Assembly (NCBI RefSeq): GCF_002483225.1
Contig: NZ_DLHL01000003.1
Span: forward strand, 71,404-135,403
Length of the DNA stretch: 64,000 bases
Direction of reading: 5' to 3'
DNA from: Gemmatimonas sp. UBA7669
GTDB taxonomy: Bacteria; Gemmatimonadota; Gemmatimonadetes; Gemmatimonadales; Gemmatimonadaceae
Shown here: positions 26,289 through 35,528 of the stretch, in pieces
Layout of the letters: each line of letters starts with the position of its first letter
Position numbering within the stretch: position 1 is the stretch's first letter
Translations under genes and position numbers: made by a program
Notes under the pieces: generated by a model
Databases searched by the model: none
The model's input: only the letters and a program-made list of their open reading frames with translations
What the model was told of the DNA's origin: nothing

Positions 26289-28076
26289 ATGGCCACACTC
26301 CCAACACTCGCATCCGGCGTCCTGCTCGCCGCCCGCCTGCTACGGTTGACGCGGCATCGACTTCGCACGGTCGCGACATCGATTCTTCTCCAAGCGGGCA
26401 TCCAGTTGCTCGCACTTCCAGTGCCACTGCTCACCAAGCAGCTGTTTGATCGGGCTTGGCCGGCGCGGGATGTTACCTATGCCCATCTGCTTGTCGCGGG
26501 TATCGCGGCGTTCTCTGCGGGTATCGCGTTCTTGTCGGCGCTCCGATCGTACGTTGGCCAGGTCTTGGCGACACGCCTGAGTGGCGAAATTGCACTCGCC
26601 TTCTTTGATCGACTTCAGCGAACGGACACGAGGATCCTCGACGGGCGGCAGTCAGGCGAAACGGTGAGTCGGTACGGCGATCTCCAGAAGGCGTTGGCGG
26701 CGGTGTTGGGCATGATTCAGACGCTCCTTTTGAGCGTCACCATGCTCGTTACGGCTCCTGCGCTGCTCTTCTGGCTCAACTGGCGCTTGGCGGTGCTGGC
26801 GGTCGTCGTCGTCCCCGTCAGTGCACTCTTGACTTACCTCATGGGCCGGATTGGCCGACGGTTGGCGCAAGCATCGGCAGAAGCGGGCGCCAACCTGTCA
26901 GCCGCGCGCTACGAGTCCGCTCTGACATTTCGAACCGTGCGAGTTGTGTCGGCTGAAGCGTGGATGCTCGATCGCGCGCGTGATGCGACGGAAGCGGCTC
27001 AACGCGCAGCGCTTCGACTGGCTGCGCTGAACAGCCTTCGAAGTTTCTTGGTCGCGGCAATTGCGGCGGCAGGCACAGCGCTCTTCTCTTGGGTTGGATG
27101 GACGATGGTGGTGCGCGAGGAGCTTTCACTAGGGGCGTTCATGGCGTTCACCGCCTACCTTGGCCTGATGGCGGGGCCATTTGGACAGTTGCTTGGCTTG
27201 GTCGATTCGATGCAGGAGGCGGCTGTCGCTCTCTCACGATTCTTTGAATACTACGACGCACCAGTCGACTCGGACGCGGATACGCCGACTGGGATGGCGG
27301 AACTGCACTCGCGGGCAGCCAATACGATTGTGCTCGAGAACGTTAGTTTCGGTTACCGCACAGGCGCCTGGGTTCTGCGAGCCCAAAGCATGCGCGTGCC
27401 GGCGGGGGCACTGGCGGCACTCGTCGGTCCGAGCGGTGCAGGCAAGTCGACGATTCTTCGACTTGTAGCTCGGCTGTACGCTCCGCAATCTGGACGGGTC
27501 GTGGTGGGAGGCCTCGACCTTGCGCATGACGCCTTGCACTACGCACGCCGTTCGATGGGCATCGTACTGCAGGAGGGGGGGATGGTGGCTGGCTCCGTGC
27601 GCGACAATATCCTCATGGGACGTAACCACTTGAGCGAGGTCGCCATCGAGCAAGCACTGGAGGCAACCGATCTCATCGACCTAGTTCAGTCCCTGCCGGC
27701 GGGCTTGGACACTCAGGTTTCCGAAGCGGGAATGTCGCTGTCAGGCGGGCAGCGTCAACGTCTTGCGATCGCACGCGCAATTGCTGGCGGACCACCCATC
27801 CTCGTGTTTGACGAGGCGACCTCAGGCCTCGATCCGCACACGGAGCATGTTGTGCTGACGCGGATTCGGGGCGCGTACCCATTGACGACAATGCTGATCG
27901 CAACGCATCGTGAGACCATCGCCCATCTCGCTGATCAAGTTTATTGGGTCGGCGGGGCACAGATTCGCGGTGGCCAGAGCCACTCTGTGATGATCGAGAC
28001 TGATTCGGCGTATCGCGAGTTCTGGGGGTACGGAGCCCCGCAGGAGCGTTCTCTGGCTTCCTTAGCGCGCCAATGA
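26289..28076 (+). CDS. ABC exporter (fused permease and ATPase), no peptidase domain
   Basis: About 595 residues from ATG 26289 (a GTG at 26268 is also possible). An N-terminal transmembrane exporter domain with about six segments is followed by a complete nucleotide-binding domain. The latter has Walker A VGPSGAGKST, signature MSLSGGQRQRLAIARAI, Walker B ILVFDEATSGLD and the H-loop ATHRETIAH. There is no C39 domain. It is translationally coupled to the HlyD gene (ATGA overlap) and placed beside lanA, so it probably exports the lanthipeptide, leaving leader removal to the separate C39 protein. Confidence 0.9.
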   Translation: MATLPTLASGVLLAARLLRLTRHRLRTVATSILLQAGIQLLALPVPLLTKQLFDRAWPARDVTYAHLLVAGIAAFSAGIAFLSALRSYVGQVLATRLSGEIALAFFDRLQRTDTRILDGRQSGETVSRYGDLQKALAAVLGMIQTLLLSVTMLVTAPALLFWLNWRLAVLAVVVVPVSALLTYLMGRIGRRLAQASAEAGANLSAARYESALTFRTVRVVSAEAWMLDRARDATEAAQRAALRLAALNSLRSFLVAAIAAAGTALFSWVGWTMVVREELSLGAFMAFTAYLGLMAGPFGQLLGLVDSMQEAAVALSRFFEYYDAPVDSDADTPTGMAELHSRAANTIVLENVSFGYRTGAWVLRAQSMRVPAGALAALVGPSGAGKSTILRLVARLYAPQSGRVVVGGLDLAHDALHYARRSMGIVLQEGGMVAGSVRDNILMGRNHLSEVAIEQALEATDLIDLVQSLPAGLDTQVSEAGMSLSGGQRQRLAIARAIAGGPPILVFDEATSGLDPHTEHVVLTRIRGAYPLTTMLIATHRETIAHLADQVYWVGGAQIRGGQSHSVMIETDSAYREFWGYGAPQERSLASLARQ

Positions 28077-29221
28077 CTGACGCTCCACATGCGCGCTATC
28101 TGCTATCGGACGAGCACGTCCCATTCCATCGTGTCGTTTCACGCCCGATCCGCATAGCGCTGGGCACGGTCGCGCTCTCAATGGTCGTTGCTGCCATATT
28201 CATCGCGAAGGCGACAGGTACTCGTGTAATCGTCGCGATTGGGGTCCTTGAGCCGGCGCAGCTCGAGTTGGTGCGCACGCCAGTACGTGGGCGCGTCGAG
28301 GCCCTGCTCGTTGCGGATGGCGATTCGGTCCACCGGGGCCAGATCGTGGCGCTACTTGAATCCTCCGCACAGCGCAACGCGGTCGAGCGCCTACGCCGTA
28401 CGGTGCGGCAGCGCGTGCTCGAGCATCAAATGTCGCGGCGCGCGGCCGAGTTCGACCAGATTCGTTCTTGGGAACAGGCTGTCCAAGCGCGGGTGGAGCT
28501 CGCACAGGCGCGGAGTATGTTGCTAACTACGCTGGTCGATTTTGGCGATCCCCGGCCGATTGATTCGGTCTTGGTCGATCCGAATGCCTTGCCAGTCCGC
28601 ATAGAGAGCGCTCGCGGAGCAGTCGTCGCAGCGGCATCACGGCTTCGGTCGGCACTCAACGACTCCGGTCGCTTCGCGCTGCAACGCGACGAAGAGGTAC
28701 GACAGTCGCTCGAGCTGGCGAGCTTGCAGGCGGAGGTCCAAGAGCAGGAGGACCAATTGCGCCGATTGACACTGCGAGCGGCCACTAGCGGCGTGGTGAT
28801 GGGTTCTCGCCTTGACGGTCTGCTAGGCGCCATGGTTGACGAAGGCGACATTCTCCTGAGTGTAGCGAGTAGATCGAAATGGGAGGTTCGCACCTACGTC
28901 CGCGAACAGGATGTGCCTGCGATTCGGATCGGGCAATCTGTCACTCTAGAGATTCCGTGGGAGTCGACAGTGCAGGCGCGCCCGTTGCGTGGGCAGGTGA
29001 TCGCGGTCGCGACGGCACCCATGGTCCGCAGTGATCAAAGAGCTGGTCTAGAGCTTGAGAACCCTGCGGACCCACGTTACTTGGTGCGTATTGCACTACG
29101 CACACCACCACGCAGCGGAAGTGGGGAGACCTTAGCTCCCGGGTCCAGCATGCGGGCACATATCGTGGGGCGTCGTAGGTCCCTAGCCCGAGTGATCCTC
29201 GATCAGCTAGGGGGTCGCTAA
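28073..29221 (+). CDS. HlyD/MacA-type periplasmic adaptor
   Basis: 382 residues. There is an N-terminal membrane anchor around residues 29-48 (ALGTVALSMVVAAIFIA), then half of a lipoyl motif (VRTPVRGRVEALLVADGD). A coiled-coil hairpin rich in Arg/Glu follows, then the second lipoyl half (LRAATSGVVMGSRLDGLLGAMV) and a beta-barrel. Such adaptors link an inner-membrane ABC exporter to an outer-membrane channel, implying secretion across both membranes. The start overlaps the ABC transporter stop. No TolC-like gene was found in the window. Confidence 0.88.
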   Translation: MTDAPHARYLLSDEHVPFHRVVSRPIRIALGTVALSMVVAAIFIAKATGTRVIVAIGVLEPAQLELVRTPVRGRVEALLVADGDSVHRGQIVALLESSAQRNAVERLRRTVRQRVLEHQMSRRAAEFDQIRSWEQAVQARVELAQARSMLLTTLVDFGDPRPIDSVLVDPNALPVRIESARGAVVAAASRLRSALNDSGRFALQRDEEVRQSLELASLQAEVQEQEDQLRRLTLRAATSGVVMGSRLDGLLGAMVDEGDILLSVASRSKWEVRTYVREQDVPAIRIGQSVTLEIPWESTVQARPLRGQVIAVATAPMVRSDQRAGLELENPADPRYLVRIALRTPPRSGSGETLAPGSSMRAHIVGRRRSLARVILDQLGGR

Positions 29222-29222
29222 G

Positions 29223-29545
29223 TGTAGATGTTAAAGAGGTTGGTCCCAAGGGATGGGAGTTGCAAGTTGAGATTGCCGAGGAGATCCCTCGTAATCGCCA
29301 GAGCCCATATGAAGATCCACAAAAATGCCTACTTCACACCGTTGGCGCGATACGAAGTTGTGACCCGCGTGGAGGCGGGCCAGTCACAGGGGACGATTGC
29401 CGCAGCGCTGGGCGTCTGGCGCGAGGCTGTAAACATGTGGTACCGCCGCGTGTTACAGGCGGCCGAGCCTGCGCAGGCAGCGCCCGACCGCTCTTCGCGG
29501 CTGCAGACGTCGACGACGCGCATGCGGCGGCCATCACCAATATGA
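29223..29545 (+). pseudogene. IS481-family transposase remnant, right of the lanthipeptide plus-strand genes
   Basis: The element begins with TGTAGATGTTAAAGAGGTTG, a plausible IS481-type end, directly after the HlyD stop. From 29310 it reads MKIHKNAYFTPLARYEVV, then a helix-turn-helix region (IAAALGVWREAVNMWYRR). The frame then ends without a catalytic domain. It lies in the same orientation as the remnant at 18703. The 200 bp after it hold no recognisable gene. Confidence 0.65.
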
Positions 29546-29745
29546 GATTGTATAGAGTCACCAAGCCGAACTGCGCACGTGAGAGCTTATTGCGAGGCCC
29601 GCGTTGACCTCGTACTGGCGCACCCGCGCGCTCGATGACTACCTGCTTTTCCAGTATCTCCGACGACGCTTAAGCAGCTTGATCAACCTTCCCCCCGCCT
29701 CCAGCCTGCCTGCTCCGCTGTGATCAACGCACTTAGCAACTAGAG

Positions 29746-31791
29746 CTAACCGACCAGCGGGGGTGTCATGTCGCTCTTCTGACGGTTTCGTTCCCCGTTG
29801 GCGCCGCTTCCGGCACCCGAGTACTGGAAGTGATGATCAGCGCCGTCGGCGAGGGCGGGGTCGGTAGTCACGGTAACCACGACTGGGACAGCCGCTCGAA
29901 GTGCTTTGAAGTATTCACAACGCGTTGTAGCCGATACGTCGCGAAAGAGGTCGTCGCAGACCAGTACCGTCGGACGATAGGCAAGCGCACGGGCGACGCG
30001 AACAAAGTCTTGCACCGAGATCGGAACCTGCTCCATGCGCATTCTGCTCACCGTCTCGGAGGGGATCTCCAGCGCCAAGGCAATGCCTGATGCTTCAAGA
30101 GCATCCACGATCCGGTGTTCCTCAAGCGGCCACGGACCATACCGAATGTTGTCGGCCACCGTGCCAGGAAAGAGCAGGCTTCGCGACGAGGCAGCGAAAG
30201 CGTGTGCACCTACCTCTGTTGTCGTAGATCCAGTGTTCTTGGCGTCGCCCCAAGTGAGCGGGTCGCCGTCTCCGTCGGTGAGCGGTTCAGCTAGAAGGAA
30301 ATCAACATACCGAGTGCCCTCCAACGCCGAGACAGCGGTGATGGCCCACCACAGACCATGGCGGACATGAGGTGTATCTCTGGCTGGCAATGGGTGGACG
30401 GCGAGGTCACGCAGCAGTTGTGCGATCAAAGTCGCATCAGGTGGTGGCGGTTGCCCAGGGGCACCGCTGTGCGACTGTAAAGCGGCACCCCGGCCGAGTT
30501 CGTGGAGCGTCTCATCTGCCAATCTCTCAGGAGCCCCGACGTCGTTCACGCCACCGTTCCCACTTAGGCGGGATGACATAGACTGCCAAGTCGCAGCAAG
30601 CACAAGGTAGGCGCTGAAGGCTGCGGCCCCTGTAGCGACCGCAGCACGGCCTGTCCCAAGTTCGACGAGCATTCGTGCCGCGAACTGCATCCCCACAAAG
30701 GTGGTTGCGATGCTGATGGCGTACGCCGCGCCACGCCCCAAGCGTAGGAGTCGCTGGGTCTGCCGGTACGTGCTGTACAGGGGCAGCCACCGAGCAGCTA
30801 GCCAAGCCGCCGCGCGTGCGGTGCGCAGACTCCAGTCATGGTGCAAGTGCGTGGAAAGCAGGTGTGCGCTCGCGCGGTGCGCGATCGCCGCCCGGGCGTG
30901 CGCGGCCGAAACCAAGACAGGCAGGAACACGAGCAGCAGTGATACTGCGAGCAGACCGACCACCATGGGGCCGAGAGTTGCAAGCCCGAGTAGCGCAGTC
31001 CCTGACAGCCACAAAGCCGTCGGTGAGGCTGAATCGCGATGGAGTTGCAGTGCCGCGCGCGTGGCCCCGTTGTGTGCCGCCGCAACAGCATCCAATGTCG
31101 TTCGGTGTCGTCCGGTACGAAGGTCGCGAAGGAGAAACATTGGATGCGGTATGTCCGCCCCTTGTGAGAACCAAGCCGCTAGCACGGACACAGCGACCTC
31201 CCGAGTCATCGCTAGGAGTGCGCACGTGAGTCCCGCGACGATCCAGAGATGGCTTGGTGTGTCGCGCGCTACCGTCGGCAGCAAGGGCGCAGTCAAATAG
31301 GCTGTCCCGTAGATTCCAACTACTGCTGCCGCGATCGCCCCGCCCCCTCGCGCGTGGCGCATGAGGCGAGCGCGCCACACGCGCGTACGTCGGCGCGGCG
31401 TGCGGGCGAACGACAATGCGATACCCGATGTCGCTCTCCAGAACTCGTCGCGGCTGAGTCGAATGCGGCCCGCCGCTGGGTCTACAATGTCAATAACATC
31501 ATGGCGATACCTTTCGAGCACCACGAAGTGAGCGTCCCGCCAGTGAAGAATCATTGGAGTGGCGATCGCGCGGACGTTCACTTGCGGCCCGAAATGGACG
31601 CCCTCGGCGAACAAGCCATACTGCCGGCCGATATCCACCAGCTGCAGCGCGCTCAGGCCGTGTGGTCCGACAGGTTGCCCTCGATAAAGTTCTGCGCGTG
31701 ACAGCGGCACGCCGTAGTACTCTGCAATCATGCAGAGGCAGGCTAAGCCACAATCGCGATCGGACCGCTGACGGATCGCTGTTATTGACAT
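29746..31791 (-). CDS. C39 peptidase-containing ABC transporter with degenerate ATPase domain
   Basis: About 681 residues from ATG 31789-31791 (a GTG lies three codons upstream). The N-terminal C39 domain is intact: a Gln in IRQRSDRDCGLACLCMI with the catalytic Cys, His in HWRDAHFVVLE and Asp in VDPAAGRI. Membrane segments follow from about residue 160. The C-terminal region still shows an exporter Q-loop-like FPGTVADNIRYG, but no Walker A GxxGxGK[ST] is present. The signature has become ISVQDFVRVARAL and Walker B is LVCDDLF, without the usual catalytic Glu. It probably removes the double-Gly leader but cannot power transport by itself. Confidence 0.82.
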   Translation of the reverse strand: MSITAIRQRSDRDCGLACLCMIAEYYGVPLSRAELYRGQPVGPHGLSALQLVDIGRQYGLFAEGVHFGPQVNVRAIATPMILHWRDAHFVVLERYRHDVIDIVDPAAGRIRLSRDEFWRATSGIALSFARTPRRRTRVWRARLMRHARGGGAIAAAVVGIYGTAYLTAPLLPTVARDTPSHLWIVAGLTCALLAMTREVAVSVLAAWFSQGADIPHPMFLLRDLRTGRHRTTLDAVAAAHNGATRAALQLHRDSASPTALWLSGTALLGLATLGPMVVGLLAVSLLLVFLPVLVSAAHARAAIAHRASAHLLSTHLHHDWSLRTARAAAWLAARWLPLYSTYRQTQRLLRLGRGAAYAISIATTFVGMQFAARMLVELGTGRAAVATGAAAFSAYLVLAATWQSMSSRLSGNGGVNDVGAPERLADETLHELGRGAALQSHSGAPGQPPPPDATLIAQLLRDLAVHPLPARDTPHVRHGLWWAITAVSALEGTRYVDFLLAEPLTDGDGDPLTWGDAKNTGSTTTEVGAHAFAASSRSLLFPGTVADNIRYGPWPLEEHRIVDALEASGIALALEIPSETVSRMRMEQVPISVQDFVRVARALAYRPTVLVCDDLFRDVSATTRCEYFKALRAAVPVVVTVTTDPALADGADHHFQYSGAGSGANGERNRQKSDMTPPLVG

Positions 31792-31966
31792 GCGGAACAC
31801 TCACCGCACGTCCGCGATAGGCTGGCGCGCAATTTCGCATCGCGCGCGACACTTCTTCGAACGGTGGAACGTCGTGAAGAGACCGTGGTAGGGCTGCAAA
31901 ACGCCACGCCGACCGGCACCATCCGAACCGATCTGTCCACCGATGCGGAGCTCTCAGGCAGTCGCG

Positions 31967-33784
31967 TCATCGGATCGGTTTGCTTGCCGTGCTCTGATCG
32001 ACAAACAGCAAAGCGTCAAAGGCGGGCGCGAGTCGGTAGCTCTGAAACCCGGGCTCGGCCGCGCGGGTGCCGAGACGGCGCATGTCATGAACTGCGCGGA
32101 ACCAAGGGAATGTGCGATCCGATGCCGCGGCGCGCGCGTTAAGTATCGCGACCGGTATGCCCGCCGCGTGTAGCGCATGTTCGATCGACCCAGGCAGCGC
32201 AGCCGACAACGAAAAGGCGCGGTGCTCGTTGAGAGCATCGGCCAGGTAGGTGCCGCTGAACGTCGCGGTGCCGATCACCACAACCGTCTCGGCGCCAAGA
32301 CGGGAAAGATACGCGGTGGTCGAGTTTCCGACGCGCTCGACGTGTGAGTGGTGCGCCCACAAGATCGTACGACCTGGCCGACCAAGATGCCGCTGCGCCC
32401 ATCGCACATTCACCGCCATAATGCTGTCGCGCAAACGGTTGCTTGAAAGTGGGTTCAATCGTTGCCGTGCCGCTTGCAAAACCAAGTCGGCGTAGTGCGC
32501 ACCCCATGGCACTCGCCCGCCATCGCGGGGCTTTTCGTTGAGAAGTCGTGCCCCCTGCTCCGCCAGTTTCGCCCACTGCTGCATGTCGGCCGCGCGCGGC
32601 GAGCCGTAGGCGCCTACGCCGCGCAATATTGTGCGGATCTGCGCGTATACTGCAGTCGCTTGTGTCCGGGCGGGCTCTGCCAAAGTCGACGCCGCGGCCA
32701 TGGCCGAGTCCACAGCAAGGGTTGGATCCTGCGAGTCCATACCAAAAAGGACGATATCAATACGTTTGGTGCGTTGCAGATCCCGTAGGCGCTGGAGGAC
32801 ACGGACGAACTCCTCAGTTTGCCATGACCACATGCCGAGCGAACGAACGAGCGCTTGCGGATTTCCAACTCCGTCTCGAACGTAGGCGTTGAGACGTTGG
32901 ACAACGCCAAAGTTCGCCTCAAGTCCGACCTTGGTGAACGATCGGTGTTCGAGCAAGTACGAGAGAACTTGTGCATGCACTTGCTGAAACTCTGTGGTAC
33001 CATGGATCCCATCGCCCAGCGCAACCACTCCGGCGCCAGTGATAATTCGGTCAAGTTGCCTCGCCGCACCTTCGGTCAGTGGTTCACCTTGCAGCGGAAA
33101 AGGGGTTAAGTGTTGTCTGAGGCGTAGCACGTCAGCCGGGGAAGGAGCGCGTGATGCAATCAACTGATCGAGCGACTGCCCGCCTATGGCGACCTCCAAG
33201 GCGTCCGCATGCACATCGCCCGGGCCGGTCCGCCACAGTCCAACAACGACGCTAGCATCGCTCGCGCGGATGGGGATCGAAACGGAGACGTCCCGCCACT
33301 CCGCCGTGCGCTGCGCAAGCTGCTGAACCGCGATGCGGTCACTAGGAGCGCTGAGCGGACGCGGGCCGACCCCGGTCCAGACGACCAAGCTGACTGTGCC
33401 GTCGGCTCCGGGTGCCCACCGCAGCTTGGCCGAAAAACGAAGGAGTTTCCCAGCCATCCCCTGTGTCGAGAGGCGCTGGTAGACCATTACGGTGTCCATA
33501 CGCCCCCCGTTAGCAGGAAGAGGTGCGAGAGTGGAAAGGCGTAGCCAGCAGTTCCCGTGCGCCGCTCGAAGTGTGGTACCCAGTTGCACACATTCACGGC
33601 TGACAAAGGCCGGTGGTGCCGACGGTGCCCACGCGAATGCCGTTCGGGGCAACACGCCGCTTTCCCGCTCCATGCTCCCATTGAGAGCATCGGGGGACTG
33701 CGCGATCAGTTGCGTTGCGCCGACGATCAGGGTTGCCAGAGCGCATGGCAGGGCGAAATAGGAAAGCCCGGAAGTGGACGGCAT
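31967..33784 (-). CDS. Exported erythromycin-esterase-like protein
   Basis: About 605 residues from ATG 33782-33784, chosen because it gives a signal peptide (SYFALPCALATLIVGATQ then AQS). A carbohydrate-binding-like beta domain appears to occupy roughly residues 45-205. The Ere domain follows, with VALGDGIHGTTEFQQVH (usual E-x-x-H region), KVGLEANFGVV, FGMDSQD and ILWAHHSHVERVG. The first acidic residue of the GE-x-x-H motif is Asp here. Such proteins are hydrolases of unproven natural substrate. Placement next to the C39 transporter suggests a link to the lanthipeptide cluster, as tailoring or self-protection; this is inference. Confidence 0.8.
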   Translation of the reverse strand: MPSTSGLSYFALPCALATLIVGATQLIAQSPDALNGSMERESGVLPRTAFAWAPSAPPAFVSRECVQLGTTLRAAHGNCWLRLSTLAPLPANGGRMDTVMVYQRLSTQGMAGKLLRFSAKLRWAPGADGTVSLVVWTGVGPRPLSAPSDRIAVQQLAQRTAEWRDVSVSIPIRASDASVVVGLWRTGPGDVHADALEVAIGGQSLDQLIASRAPSPADVLRLRQHLTPFPLQGEPLTEGAARQLDRIITGAGVVALGDGIHGTTEFQQVHAQVLSYLLEHRSFTKVGLEANFGVVQRLNAYVRDGVGNPQALVRSLGMWSWQTEEFVRVLQRLRDLQRTKRIDIVLFGMDSQDPTLAVDSAMAAASTLAEPARTQATAVYAQIRTILRGVGAYGSPRAADMQQWAKLAEQGARLLNEKPRDGGRVPWGAHYADLVLQAARQRLNPLSSNRLRDSIMAVNVRWAQRHLGRPGRTILWAHHSHVERVGNSTTAYLSRLGAETVVVIGTATFSGTYLADALNEHRAFSLSAALPGSIEHALHAAGIPVAILNARAAASDRTFPWFRAVHDMRRLGTRAAEPGFQSYRLAPAFDALLFVDQSTASKPIR

Positions 33785-34418
33785 TTGGCGGTAGGTGAGT
33801 TGTATAGTGCTGAATACGGCAGATCCCAACGATCATCCAGTGGACAGTGATTGTCCACCTTCGGTGGCAACCAAGCGGCGACAACCACTCATTGACACTG
33901 CCGCATCTTGGTTCGGAGTGACCCCCCACGACTCTCGGGCCGAGTGCACCGTGCGATGCAAGATGCCCCTCTGAGGCACACCACAGGCAGCCACCACAGC
34001 AAGTCAAGTCTAGCGGATCCACCCGTCTTACTCGATCTCACGTTGCGGCATGGTTGGCACGACGAGGGCGGCAAGGGAAAGCACATGGTTGAAGGCATTC
34101 ACGGAGAGGGAGAGCTGCAGCCGGCCATCGGTCCTACTGCGGCACAGGACGCTCTGAATGGTCCCACGGTCCAGGGGGGATGTTGAGGGCGCAATAGTGA
34201 TCGCTGCCAGCTTTGGCTATTCCGTCAGGCGCGTGTGGCCGGCAAAGGGACCCCCTGCCGGAAGGTCAGCCCCGCCTCATCTACACAACAAAAGCCTCGA
34301 CTCTGGAACCACCCTCTCCCAAAGACTTCCTCTCCTCGTCCCCCATATCGAAGTTCGAGAAAATGTCGTCAACATGTCCCGGTCACGGCGCGATGAGGAA
34401 ACCGCAATACGCAAAGTC
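33785..34418. other. Non-coding stretch of 634 bp
   Basis: No convincing gene was found. Short frames on both strands lack ribosome sites and known motifs. It separates the Ere-like gene from the OmpA gene and should contain the promoter for the Ere/C39 minus-strand genes. Confidence 0.5.
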
Positions 34419-35528
34419 TCACCTCGCGGTACCGAGCACGTACACCGTCACGCGCCGGTTTGCAGCCTGATCAGCACCAAACCTCGTGGTTGCCCCAAGC
34501 GCCGCGATGCTCACCTGGGCAGGCGGCACGTCATACTTCTCAAGGAGCCAGCGAGCCACCGCGTCGGCCCGAGCACGACTTAGCGCCGCGTTTCGCGAAC
34601 GCGCGCCGCGCTGGTCAGCAGCACCGACAAGACTGAAGAGCACAGGTTGCCCACGATACTGGGCCAGTGCCGCGTCGAGTTGCAGTAGTTGTTGGGCATT
34701 GGGCTCGGTCGCGGCCTCGTCGAACATAACCACCACGGTTGCCAGCGGCGTGTAAAGGTCGCGCAACGTCGGGCCTCGGAGTATTGCGAGCGCCCGAGCC
34801 ACCGTGTCGACTCGTGCCTCGATGCGCACGAGTGCTTGCGCCACGCGGTCGGCCCCGTTTCCTCCCACATTACTACCGTCGGCGCCCGGGCGCGGCGCGC
34901 CGGCTAGTAAGACCCGCTGCTCCTCCATCATTGCCCGCAGCTCACTGAGAGACATAATGAGCGATGCGCGTTCCGGTCCTATCGTCGCTCGCAACGTTGC
35001 TATTTCGCGGCCAAGTGCGGCGAGTGCGTCTGCATCGCTGGAGCTGTGCTCGGGCCGCAGTTGAGACAGCAATCGTTCCATAGCCTGTACGAGCGCTGTG
35101 TCGCCTGCGGCGCGGGCAGCATCGCGGATGGTCAGGTACGCCTCCGGTGCCCCAGCGACGGCGAGCGCCTCCGCGAACTGCTCCGTCGTCAGCGCTCCGG
35201 CCGCCCTGAGTCCGCAGAGATTGCGCGTCATCACCAGTGACTTCCACGCTTCACTTGATATCTTGGCGTTCTCGACGGCGGTTAGGCGCGTGACCGGTTC
35301 TAGGCGGTTTCGGCGCTCCGTCACCTCGTACTTCTCGACGAAGATCGGGCGAAGGTTGGCGCAGACCCCGCTGTCTGCACCGAACGACTTTGGCCAGAGC
35401 CCGTCTATCCCGGCTTGGCGGTTGTGCCCGAAGAAGCATCCCTGCAAGACAATTGCGATCAGCGGTGTGAACACCGCGCGTGGGCGGCGCAAGCCGCAAA
35501 GCCACGCAAGGGATCCCCACCCGGTCAC
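34419..35528 (-). CDS. OmpA-family lipoprotein
   Basis: 369 residues. It has a lipoprotein-like signal (TPLIAIVLQGC, with Cys near residue 31) and a helical middle part with a coiled-coil-like segment (DADALAALGREIATLRATIG). A C-terminal OmpA-like peptidoglycan-binding domain includes LFSLVGAADQRGARSRNAAL, then SRARADAVARWLLEKYDVP and a terminal ANRRVTVYVLG. It overlaps the upstream lipoprotein gene by ATGA, so the two form an operon. Its role on the island is unknown. Confidence 0.78.
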   Translation of the reverse strand: MTGWGSLAWLCGLRRPRAVFTPLIAIVLQGCFFGHNRQAGIDGLWPKSFGADSGVCANLRPIFVEKYEVTERRNRLEPVTRLTAVENAKISSEAWKSLVMTRNLCGLRAAGALTTEQFAEALAVAGAPEAYLTIRDAARAAGDTALVQAMERLLSQLRPEHSSSDADALAALGREIATLRATIGPERASLIMSLSELRAMMEEQRVLLAGAPRPGADGSNVGGNGADRVAQALVRIEARVDTVARALAILRGPTLRDLYTPLATVVVMFDEAATEPNAQQLLQLDAALAQYRGQPVLFSLVGAADQRGARSRNAALSRARADAVARWLLEKYDVPPAQVSIAALGATTRFGADQAANRRVTVYVLGTAR

